Below are positions 1 through 12,700 of a stretch of 64,000 nt of DNA, in pieces (position 1 is the stretch's first letter; each line of letters begins with the position of its first letter). Made by a program: the position numbers and the translations under genes. The notes beneath the pieces were generated by a model. It was not told where the DNA came from. It saw only the letters and a program-made list of their open reading frames with translations, and did no database searches. Source of the DNA: Physella acuta (Eukaryota > Mollusca > Gastropoda > Physidae); assembly GCF_028476545.1 (NCBI RefSeq), contig NW_026732318.1, forward strand, positions 1 through 64,000, in the 5' to 3' direction.

Positions 1-69
1 AATATATAGAGGTCTAGATCTAAACTAGTAGATCTACATCTATATAACATTAAAAAAATTGAATTTCAG

Positions 70-3000
70 GTCCGCCAACTTTGATATCAACAAACAATGA
101 TCCACAAATAGGCGATGATGTTACACTAACGTGTCAACCTCCCATTCAAGTTGTAGGAATTAAATTTACTTGGTTCAAGTAAGATTAAAACTCAGCGGTG
201 AAGCCAATATATTATAGTTATATATAATAGATTTATAGAATCACTATAGGCCTATAGATTATAGATTCTAGATAGCCTAAACTAATTTAATTAAAATCAA
301 GCAGGCACAAAAAATAAATTCAAAAGAGTTAAAAACTTTAAGTTTTAAAAGTTTTAAGTTAAGGCCTTAAGGGCTAAGAGTAGGCTAAGACTAAGAATTT
401 ACAAATTAAAATTATTAAACTGTTGATGGCTTCTGATTTTGATAGATTTGTCTTTTTTTTATGTGTATTATTTTTTACCCTCTTAATCTTATCACTCTGA
501 TTTCTTGATTTTCTTCTTTGATTAATTAATGATAACTCTTAGTCTTCTTAGTTATTCATGTATACATACTAACTATACTATAGATATTAAGATAGGCCTA
601 CCTCAAAATTAATTTGAACAGTCAGTAGCAGTAGGCCTAATTTTTAAACATTATTTTTTTTCTTTAGAGGTAATAATCTATTAGCTAATGCCTCTGAACA
701 AGTCTACACTTTGTCAAATATTAAAGCTGACGATGCAGGAGAATTTAAATGTTCCTTTGACATCAATGAAGTGAGGGGGCTGCAGAGTTCTGGTTTTATT
801 ATTGTTTGTGAGTTAATTATTTGAACTTTAATATAGCGTTTACACTTGCAACATGTATACTATACCTTTCTAGGAAAAAAAAACTTCGCCATAGGGCCTA
901 AGATAATAGGGGAGCCTACCCATTTATTGCGAAGTTTTTTTTTCTAGACATGTATAGTATACATGTCGCAAGTGTAAACGCGGTATAAGAAATATGATTT
1001 CACTAATTACATCTGAAATAGTAACATGTTAAAAAGACCAAATATAAAAAGTTATAATTATACTTTTTAAAATAACATATTGTACTTTGTTTTTTTCCCC
1101 CATTGTCCGCTGGGAGTAGATTTCTATATGTTGCAAAGTTTTATTAAATTTTAATGTCTTAAAAAAATCTGCAGTCACTCCTCCAGAGAAACCTTCACTG
1201 AGTTTGCCATCTGATTCTTCAGTCAACTTTGGATCTTTCTTCAGCTTTCAGTGCAATGCTAACGACAATTTGAGATTTGGTCTTCTTAAGTAAGCTATTG
1301 AATCCAAAATCTTTTTAAGAGGCCTACTTTAGAAATTATAAAGTAGTTTTAGACTAAATTAAATAAAAATAAAAGCTCAAAACTAGAAACATATATTAAA
1401 AAATCCATTTTTGGTAAAATTAAAATATTTATGACTGTATCATTATAGGGTGTTTCTGTATAAAAATGATGTAAAAGTAGCAGAAAGAAACGGGAGTCTT
1501 GGATTTGCCAGCTTCTATATACAAAGAACTCTAATGAGAGATTCTGGAAACTACACATGCACTTTTACAAACAAAAGAGGAGAGTCTGTCCAAAGTGATC
1601 CTGCATCTGTTGAAGTGAAAGGTACAAACTGGTGTTGATAATTCAAATTACAATTTGGAGTAAATATTTTTAGATGATATTTAAAAAAAAAAAGAAGTAG
1701 GCCTATATGGGTTAGTGGGTTATTGATTAAGTTTTAGATTTCATGAACAAGATCATGCACACGTTTTGTTATTTGATAAGGCTTAAATTAAGTAAGTAGT
1801 ATAAGTTTAAAAAAAAAAAGAGTTAAAATACAAAATACAAATGAACACATAGGCCTACTTATTCACAATAGAAAACAGTAGATTAAAATAATATTAATAT
1901 TCTTAAATATTGCATAGGCATAACATATTTTCAGAATATATTCAGTTTTTATAGGCATTAAAACCATGCAATTTCAATTCAACTAGACTGTCACTATTTA
2001 CTCTCAATTTTGATGAAAAATACTCTGTATTTTATATTTAGTTTTATTCTAAATTTTTAATTAAAATTTTAAACTTTTAAGTAATTCTTCTTCTCTGTTC
2101 TTAATTTTAGTGTTGGAAGGGATTCCCTCCAACACATTTAACTATACGTGTCAACTGGTTACACGCTATTTAGGCAGTTGACTCCAATTTCAGCCTGCTT
2201 TTGTTTTTGGACTTGCTTCCATAGCCTTTGTCTTAACAAGAACAAACTAAAAGGCAGCAGTTGTTTGATTTCGGAGTTTCTCCTAGATGAGTGGCTGTCC
2301 CCATCAGTTGGATTTGAACTCAAGACATTTCAGTTTAGCAATCATGAGCTTTTACCAACTCGACCACATAGATTTAAGTAATAGAAGTAAAAGAAAGTTT
2401 CCCTTTCAAACCTGACGGTCTATGGGGCAAGTGAAGTAGAGTTCACTTGTTTCTGTGACCTCGGCATATGAAGAGATAGTGTGGTCAGTACTATGTCCAG
2501 CCGCCTTTACTCTCCCTAACATGAGTTAGGTACCCATCAGAGTTGGGTGGACTCAGGGATGGTAATAGAAGTGTTAAAATTTAACTCAGATGCTCAAGTG
2601 GGAAACTCTTCTCTGCCACAAGTACCTCAGATAATGAATAGAGGTGAATATTCTCAACTGTACTGCTCAGCTGCAACTAATGGAGAAACAAGCTACTGTA
2701 CCTTGTATATTGATGGGATCAGGTATTTAATAAAATCTTTCTTACATTAGTTAAAAGCTAATTTTTTTTTTAGAAACAAAAACTCTTTTCAATATGTTAG
2801 ATTAATGTATATAAATACTGATGGAATAAGGTATTTAAAAACAATTTCTTAAATTAGATGAAAATATGGTTACTAAATATTTTAGGAAAAAAAAGTCTAT
2901 TCAATATGTTAATTTATTTTTAAAATAATGGCATTTTTGTGTGTGTTAATCTTGATTAAAATATTTTGCCTTTAACAGATATGTTGATGATCAGGACTGT

Positions 3001-6000
3001 TCAGTGTACCTACCACACTCTGTTAGTGGATCCTACACATGCAACAGAAATATTTATAACAAAACTGGGCTCATGAGTCCACCAGTGCAAGTCACATTTT
3101 ACAGTAAATAACATTTGTTTCATTTTTGCTTTTTAATATGTTATGGATTTGTTTAGCCATAAACTATACAAGGTTTGACTATATCTTCAGTATAGAGGGC
3201 AGGTAGCTTGGGGTGGGCAGGTTGGGCAACAACCTCGGGTGCTAAGGGCACCAAAATGGGTAGAAAAATTAATTTAAAAGCTTGTTTTAAGCTGAAGTAT
3301 TGGGATTATACACAATCAAAGCTATGAATAAAGGGACAAGGTTTTACACACTGATTTAACTGTTTTCTACATCAATTTTGAGGTCCAGAAAATGTTACAG
3401 GATAGTATCTGGTAAGAAGCTGGACAAGCCTTTCCAACGGGGGGGGGGGGGGGGGGGGGGGGGTTGGTGAAAAAATTATAGTCCACCCCGGGCGCTGGAA
3501 TAGGTAGCTATGCTCTGTGGTCAGCTAATTTCCATGCATACCATTAAAAAGGATTAAAGATGAACGATCATGCACAATATTTTTAATAGGTGGGAAGATA
3601 ACTAATTCAATTTTTGCTAATCTTTGGCTTTACTAAGACGAATCTTCCTCTTGCAACCCGGCATATTGACCCAACTGTCCCATAAGTTTGTCAACTATGA
3701 CATTCTTTACTCAATGCATTATATTCATTATATTCACACTACACATACTCAATAAACAAAATGACACAATATCAAATACTCCCAAACCAGGGGCAGAACT
3801 ACAGTGCCGCCAGACCCCGCAATGAGGGGGGGGGGGCCCAACGACATTTAGGGGCCCAATTTCGACCAAAAAAAACAATGAATTTTCTTTTCATAAATAA
3901 TATTTTTCGCGCACCTTGATAGTGGTTTTGTAAAAAACAAACAGGTCTACAATTGCAGTGATTGTTCTACAGTAACTAACACACACTTTTGCTTAGAAAA
4001 ATATAAAATCTACAAGAGCTGTAGTTTGAAAGATAGGCAAACGTTCAAACTACTTCCATGACTTACTGCCCTTCTTTAAAATAGGGTGCCCATAAAGCTC
4101 ATTTAAATAGTTTTGTACTATGTAAGTTAAAAAGCAATTTCTTCTCTCAATTATTATTTAAATAAGCCATACTAAAGAATTCTAAAGCTATAAAAATGAA
4201 TGTATTCAAAACTAATAATATAAATACAAAAAATCATAAAAATAAACACAACGCGAGAAACCATTGCACAAATCAAGCTTATGTGTTTATATAAATTTGA
4301 CCAGCTTTAAAACATTCAACATTTTTGTCAATTCGCGGTAAACATGAAAATGTAATAAAAACACTTGTAAAACAGGGATATTGCGATCCGAAATTAGTTT
4401 GGACTTATTGTTGTCTGGTTCGTTATCTAAGTCAATATGAGTGTAGACATTAAAACATTTTTCTTACATTTATTCTTTCATGCTATTCCAGACAAACCCC
4501 GTGTTGTACCAACCACGAATTTTTTCTTGAATCAAAATATTGCACTGAGGTGTGTTACAGATATACCCAGTGGTACATACTCCTGGTACAAGTGGTACAA
4601 TTTAGTATCCTCTTCAAACAATGACACATATGAGTTTACTCTAACGAGTGATTTGGCAGGTTCTTACCGCTGTAGGGTTAAAATTAATGAATCTGAAATA
4701 TGGAGTGAATTTTACCCACTCAGTGGTTTGTATACTATACTGGTTTTTATTTTTCATTTATATTTATTTGTGTTAAAGAGCTAAATTTATTTTTAAACCT
4801 ACATCAGGATTTATGTTTAGTAATTCACATTCAGAATAATATTCATGTTTAATGTGAATTTAAATTTAGGTAAAATATCCCCACACAAAAATTGCAAAAT
4901 TTAAAGCAATATATTATGATTTTACAATTGTTAATTGTATTTACATTTTTAAAGCTTTTTATTCTTCTTCCTAATTTTAACCACTTGTATTTTCAGTGTC
5001 TCGACCACCTAAACCCTCTTTAGACAATTACAACCGTGATTCAGGATTTAGTTTTAATGAGAACAATTCCACAAACTTATATTGCTATGCAGGAGATGCT
5101 GAAATATATGCATTATATAAGAATGGAATCAAAGTGTCTACTAAACAATCAAGTAACAACATATTCACAGTAGTTCTATCTGATTCAGAAACAGTTAGGT
5201 ATACATGCACTGCATCAAACAGACTTGGTGAAAGTGAACAAAGTGAACCTGTTTACTTAAGGAAGAAAGGTATGAAGCTTTTTTTTTACATTTCCTGTTT
5301 TAACAATGTTTTCTGCATTAACAATTGGTTAGAATTAACTTTTTAAAAAAGAATTCTAAGGTTTAATCTCATTTATTAATTATTTTAAATTTTGTAAATA
5401 AAAACTTTTAGAAACATATACATTTACTTCTAATAAAACTTACATTTTAAAAAAGGCATGTGTTAATATTTTTATGCTCACAATAAATTTTGGTACACAA
5501 AAGAGTAAATAAGAGTAAATAAGATATAATTTTAAAATTTATTATTATTAAGTTTATTTTAATTCATTTTGTTATTCATTTGCTATAGAGACTGTTTATA
5601 TAACTGCTAGCAGTAAAGTGGCCTCTGTTGGTCAGCCTTTTTCATTGAACTGCAGCGCTGAAAACAATCAGTCATCTGGATCTTACACTTGGGAAATTCA
5701 TAAGTAATTGTTACAGTACTTACTAAAAGCAAATTAAATTGATGTTCTGGGCAATCATTTTTCCCATTGTATAGCCAACAATATTTCATAAAAAGTAAAT
5801 AGAAACATTTAAACTGTTTTAAAGCTAATTTCTTAACTAGTAATAACTGGTCTGTCTTATAAATTTTTACGAATATATAAATATTTTTGTCCAGTAAGTT
5901 TAATTTTTTTATAATTCATCTAAACATTGTCTAAAACTAAACTATTAACTACATGTCTAAAGCATATTAAATAATTTTAGAACTGCAGGGATAAATACTT

Positions 6001-9000
6001 TGATACCATCTCAAAATCTAACCTTCAATCCACTGACACAACAAGATGAAGGTGTCTACATTTGTGAATTTACAAAAGAGGATTCAAGAGCCACAGCACG
6101 TGATTATTATGTTCTAGCTGGTAAGTCTTGTTTTACTTACTTTCTGCTCTCTCTCTTTCTCTCTCTCACAAACATTCAACGTTATTTGAGTAAATCATTA
6201 ATTGTTTTAGAATAAATATATTTTGTCCAATATAATAATTGTTATTAATATAATGATAAATGTGTATATCTAATGCTTAAATTATTCATTTTGCATTTAC
6301 TTTATAAAATTGTTTTTTTAATCAGCAGAATTTTTTTTATTGTTTTCAGTATCACTCCCTAGTGTACCTGTAATCACTCTAAGAAATCAAGCTGGTAGGG
6401 GTGAACAAAAATCAAGAGATTCTAGAGCAATTGGTGGTGCAACAGCGGCAGAAGCAGATAACATCATAGTGTACTTTGATTGTTATACTGACACTCTTCT
6501 AATCAATCCAAGAAATCCATTCCGGTTTGTAGATCTAATAACTTTGTTCAAATTGCCTCACTATTATATTTATTAACCAATTTATTCCATACAATAATTT
6601 ATTTTATTCATTTTTTTTAAATTTAGTTTCATTATTGGGCTAAAATTATTTTAGTTGTATTATTGACATCTCACTAGTTTCTGATCTTTAAAGAAAAATA
6701 TAACAGCCATTCAGATTTGATGGGTCTTAGGTATGTCAAATATTGTTCACTGTAGTTTGTTACTCTGACATCATGTGTGATCAGCACTCAACCTATCAGC
6801 TTTATAATCTACTTGGTACAAGTCAGTTATCCAATAGTTTGTTAGACTTAAGGATGTCATCCAGACCACAGCCTGGAAATCAACTCACGACTTTTAAATT
6901 AGAAGCATTGTGATTTACTAATTGACCATTTTGTCCATTAATTTGCTTAACATTGTTATAGATTTAATTGTAATTGAGACAGTATTGATGGAGATGGGAT
7001 CATGATTATTATTCTCAATATTTTGCTAGCTAAAATCTATTTAAAGTGGATGCATTTTGCAATGTAGAATATTCATTATACACTATCTAATTCTGTTTCA
7101 GGCTGTATAAAAATGGAGTTGTAGTAAAAAATGTGCCCTATGTGGATGAGCTTTACTTCTCGGGAAGATTTAACATACGAAGGATCTATTCAGTGGATAC
7201 AAGCATAGCATCCAATGAAGGAAACTATACCTGTACAGCCCTCAACTCAGTTGGGGAATCTCAGCAATCAAAAGCTGTGTACATTACCAGAAGTTTAGGT
7301 GGGCTGTATTTTAATATTTATCTGCATTTTCATATTTTCTATAAATGTAAAAATAAAAAATAAAGGGATGATTGTTTGTTTTATTTGAAAAAAAGGATAA
7401 AGCTTTACCATTTTACATATACAATACTGTTTTCAAACTAGGTTAAAAGTTGACAAAATTATTAAGATATTTTTAAAAAAAATTTTTTAATTCATATATT
7501 TTCAGGATTTATAAAGCCTCAAGTTACCATGAACAATGTAAATCCACAAGCTGGTGATGACATTACACTTACATGCAACATATTGTCACCACAACTAAAC
7601 TACATAATAACGTGGCAGAAAGATTTCTCAACCATACTGAAAACTGGAGTTACTCTCTCCCTCAAATCTCTAACAGTAGAAGATCATGGCTTCTACACTT
7701 GCACATATTCCAACCGTTCAAATGAAGATTACAGCTATTACTGGTTGGAAAAAGTTTCAGATCCAGTTTTTATTTCATGTATGTGACCAAATACATTGAT
7801 TATATTTATCCAAATCATAATAGAGGCGTGTGTAAATTAAATAGGCATGCATGAGTTAAAAAAAATTTAGTATCTTGTTTGTTTTGAGTCAATTATGAGT
7901 TTTTAAATGTTTGATATTTTTTCTTAGTGTTACCACCTCTACAACCAATATTACTGTTTGATGCCAACTATCTCGACCTAAAGAACAAATATTATGCCTA
8001 TGGTGATGGACCGGTCTTTTACACATTTGGTGAAGGAGATACACTACATTTAAAGTAATAATATTAAGGAATATTAAAAATTGCTAAATACTTTAAAAAA
8101 AGAAATGTTATTTTGTTTTTATAAAAAGCAAAAAAATTAAATAAAAAATTAAAAAATTATTTTATTATATTAATTATTCTCAGCTCTCTTCGGTAATAAA
8201 TCTTTTACTTAAATGTCAGAAAATGTCTAACTTCTTAATTTCCATATTAGGTGCTTTGTGCAAGCCATGCATATAAATGACTACCAGTTTTCCAATATTA
8301 ATCCATCACCTTACAACTTTACACTTTATAAAAATGGTCAAATTACTCAGCCTGCAAACACAAATGGCATATTTACCATTTCTGGACTTTCAAAAGGAGA
8401 CTACAATTACACTTGTCAAGTTAGCCGTGAAGCACAGCAATCTTTAATGAGTTACCCTCTCTTGGTAAGGATAACTGGTGAGTGCAACAATGTTTTGTAT
8501 TATGATCAATTCATTATCATTTTATATTAATGTGTTATTATGTGCAGGCAATAATATGACTATTGTAATAATATTTGCATATAAAAGTGTACTTCCATTG
8601 ACAATGGTGCAACTAATATTACAAGAAATATAATGAAAGCTAAAAGTATAATCTTTTATTTAGATCGACCAACCATTACTTCTTCTGTGCCATCTCCTTC
8701 ATTGGGTGCTAATCTCACCCTAACCTGCAACACTCTTGTGGAATCTAACAGCATTGACATTACTTGGAGAAAAAATGGAATCAATATGGGATTTACATCA
8801 AATATTCTCAGTTTGAATACAATATCCCAATATGATGAAGGATCTTACACATGCCAGCAAACAAATATGGAGTGGACGTCACCATTGAGCGAGGAATTCA
8901 TCATTAATTGTAAGTATTTCTAGTATTGAAGAGTAGTTTTATGGTAGAGCTCACAACTGCTAAACTGAAAATCCTAAGCTAGAGTACATAAGATGTACTT

Positions 9001-9769
9001 GAATCCACCCAGCTCTTATGGGCACCTGACTCACATTAGGAAAGCAACTCCAGCTGAGAATAATACTGACCAATTTATGAAGAGGTCATTGAAACAGGTG
9101 AACTCTACTTATCTGCCCCATGTGTCTTGGGCATGAACAGGAATAGATTAAGTTTTCATTATAGTTTACAATTTAAAAATAGAAATTCTGTATCTTCAGT
9201 ATGATTGACAGTGCAGAATTTAAAACAAAAATCTAAAAGAAACTTTGCATAATAAAGAAGGAAGATGGTATTCACTTAAATACAATCAGATGAAACAAAA
9301 AGTGAAAAAGTTTACACATATATTAACAAACATTCAAAGTCATAGTTTCATTTTTTTTTAATAATTACATTTTAAAAGAATTCTGTGATTAATTTAAAAT
9401 TGTCTTTGTGCAAGGTTGCCATCCATTATTTATAATTAAATAATTATGAATGCTCTCATTCATCTATAGTTGGACTTGCACCTTCCAAGCCAGATATTTT
9501 CATCACTGCCGATACACCAATACAAGCTGGTTCATCTTTTGCCATCTACTGCCTTTCTACTGGTACTCCAGTAGTTTCTGCAACTTTCTACAAGGATGGT
9601 CAGATCATTTTCAATGCAACTGGTGGCTATATGAGTGATGCGGGACAGACTGTATTCACTTATCAAATAACACTAGCAGCTGCTACCAACTCAGGAATCT
9701 ATTCGTGTTTGGTTAGAAACAGCCTCAGTGTTTCTCAGATTAGTGAGACCCTAAATTTGAATGTGATTG
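70..9769 (+). CDS. Block of 11 immunoglobulin domains (exons 1-17 in the window)
   Basis: Exons: 70-178, 668-807, 1175-1289, 1449-1621, 2590-2722, 2979-3103, 4492-4725, 4997-5269, 5589-5703, 5981-6120, 6350-6524, 7102-7298, 7506-7778, 7928-8054, 8251-8477, 8664-8909, 9470-9769. Each domain has an early Cys (LTCQ, LTCN, LYCY) and a late Y-x-C motif (GEFKC, GNYTC, GSYRC, GFYTC), the Ig hallmark. Domains 1, 2, 3, 6, 7 and 9 are split by a phase 2 intron near the W-x-K or L-Y-K strand; domains 4, 5, 8, 10 and 11 lie on single exons. All domain borders are phase 1. Several domains lack the usual Trp (for example LYKNG in place of WYK). The domains are divergent from each other, so the block is old. 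The donor of exon 4492-4725 could also lie three bases earlier. Confidence 0.85.
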
Positions 9770-12700
9770 GTAAGTTATAGATATAACGATAAACTTGCTT
9801 TCAAACACTTTATAATTTATGGTTTTTATAGGCTAATAACTAATCCAAATTATTGAAAAAATTTCTTATAATAATTCATTTTACAAAACATATAATATTT
9901 CAATTTTTTTTTAAATTTATAAGAACCAAATATCTATACTTCCACTACAAAGTTTACTCTAGCCCCTAACTTTTTTCTAGTATTTAGGTTCCAAGTTTTC
10001 TTTAAAAAATACTTGAAACAGTTCATGGAATCTACTAGCCTTATTTAACTATTAATCTTTAATGATTACAGATGATATAGGCTGCAGTCCAGGCTTCTAT
10101 ATATCTGTGACTGGAAATTGTCAGCCATGCCCATTTGGTTCTTACCAGTCAAATAGTAATCAGATGGATTGTGTTCCCTGTCCCGGCAATTTGTTCACTC
10201 TTGTAAGAGCTGCTTCTGATATTGCCCAGTGTGAAGGTATGATAAAAAAAAGAGATTTTTCAATACTATTGTAATAAACAACATTAATTTTTTAAAATTC
10301 AAATCATTGTATAACCATATAATGTAATCAGTGTATACCTATAAATAAATTCCGAAAAATTTAAAACATGTTTTAAATTAAAAACCATTATGAAATTTCA
10401 GCAATATTTTAACTGATGTTAAAATTTTATTTACTAACCATAAAATTATTGTTTATTTAGCTGTTCCAGCTGAAAAACTTCTATATTTGAGAATTACAAT
10501 AAACAAAACACAAAGCTCATTGATTGATGCTGAAACAAAGGAGGCTGTAAAAACTAATGTAAGCTATGCCTAAATATAGAATCCTCATAGTTCTATTTTA
10601 TTTCTATTTTAAATTTAAAAGGTAATATTGCATTTATTTTAAAGAGCATAAAATTTGATTATTGTTTTATCAATTACTTATACATTGATTTTGATTTTAG
10701 TTGAATGATGGATTTCTTTTCCTGAAAAATGTTGTTGGTGTTCTATTTTATAACATTAGGTAAGTATTGTTTTAATGGAAAAATATGTTTGTTGTGAGTT
10801 TGCATATAAATTAGGGTTTGGGGTAGACATGTGTTGTCCTCATTAATAAGACTTGTCAAATTTTCTAAGAAATTAAATTGATAATACATGTGTTTAATGT
10901 ATTCTAATGATTTATAAAGAGAATTATTACTTGTATTGAATATCTGTCATTATATTAAAACTGTTTAATTATACTTATTATCAGTTTTATTAAAGGGATG
11001 ACATAAAAGTATTATTTTGCTTTTAAAATTGTAGAAGTAAATAGAATCTATGCAATGGTTAGCTCAAATAAAGAATGAAATTAAATGAAAAAAATAATAT
11101 TTTTATTTTAATATCAAATATATCATCTGCTATTTTTTTATACTCAAATTATATTCATTTGTTATACTCATTTGTATATTTAACTATTCTTATTTCTTTT
11201 TTTTTTGTCTTTGTAGTTCTGGTGTAGCTGTTGATGAGTAAGTATAAATGTATTTAAAAAAATAAATGTAATTAGGTTTTTTTAAAATTTAAAGATACCT
11301 AAAAACTGTACATTTCACAGTTTTTAGTTACCAAATTTTACTGTTTTCTAATGCTAAGTGAATAATATTAATCAATACTAAAAAAATCAACATATGTTTA
11401 AAATGATGTAGAATAGATTAAAGTGAATCTTTTTTTCTCTACAGGACAGCAATAACAGCTGCACTTGTATCCAGCACTACTGTACAACCTAACATGTATA
11501 ACAGTGTGGGTGCTGAAATCTACAAGAAATACTATAACACACCTACAACAATTGACATCAGTGGTGAAAGTGTTGCTGTAAAAACTGTGAACATGTTTAA
11601 ATCAGAAAGTGATTCATCTAATTTTGTCAATCCTGTTGGTGAGGATTTTTTTTTCTTAAATTATTTAAATAGTATATGCAATTTATAACTCTTTACAGTG
11701 CTGATAAAGATATTAAATGTATAAATACTTGAATTTAGGTTAAAGAGTTAGAAAGTAGATCAGTGTTGTATTGACCACTCACAAGGGATGGCATGGTCAG
11801 GCAGGAGAGCTTATGATTGCTAGGCCCAAACGCCCTTAATTTAAACCCTGAGTAGATAAGGCCACTAGCTGGAGGCAGCATCTTATGTTGGAGAAAAAAA
11901 CTCCAAAATTAAAACAACTGCCTTGTAGATTGTCTTAGGTGGACAAAAGCTTTGAAAGCAAATCTAGAAATAAAAGCAGGTGCATAACATGTTTTGACAT
12001 TAATACTCAACTGGAGGAAATCCCCAACAATAATAATAGGAATAAGAAGGAAAAATAAGAGAAAAAATGCCCCTAAAAATCTTCACTACCACAAACTCAG
12101 AAATTCTCTAAATTGTTGTTTTTATTCAATCCATACTTTCTAGTATGTAAATTTAACCTATTAACATTATCCCACCAATGACTTTTGTTATACAGATATA
12201 GATGAATGCAGTTTAACACCCAGGCCATGTGGCCCCTACGAGAGCTGTGAAAATGTCAATGGAGTGATAGGCAGCTTCACTTGTATCTGTATTACAGGAT
12301 TCCAACGTTCAACACCATTAAGTCCTTGCTCAGGTATTTAAAGCTGATTAATAATAATAATAATATGGGACGGAGTGGTCTAGAGGTAGAGAGCTGGACT
12401 GCTAACCCGTAACTCTCGAGTTCGAATCCGGGTTCAAATCAGTAGACCGTCCCTGAGTCCACCCAGCTCTGTTGGGTACCTAACTCACGTTAGGGAAAGT
12501 AAAGGCGGCTGGGCATAGTGCTGACCACACTATCTCTTCATATGCCGAGGTCACAGAAACAAGTGAACTCTACTTCACTTGCCCCATAGACCATCAGGTT
12601 TGAAAGGGAAACTTTACTTTTACTTAAGAATAATAATAATAATATGGCTCCATAGTCTTAATAGACCATTGTATAATTACGCATTGGAAAATCCAAGCAC

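Noticed and set aside
12363-12435. tRNA gene with good A and B boxes
   Set aside because: The same sequence continues into a ~200-bp body found at many other places in the window, so it is a SINE head. The cloverleaf was not convincing.
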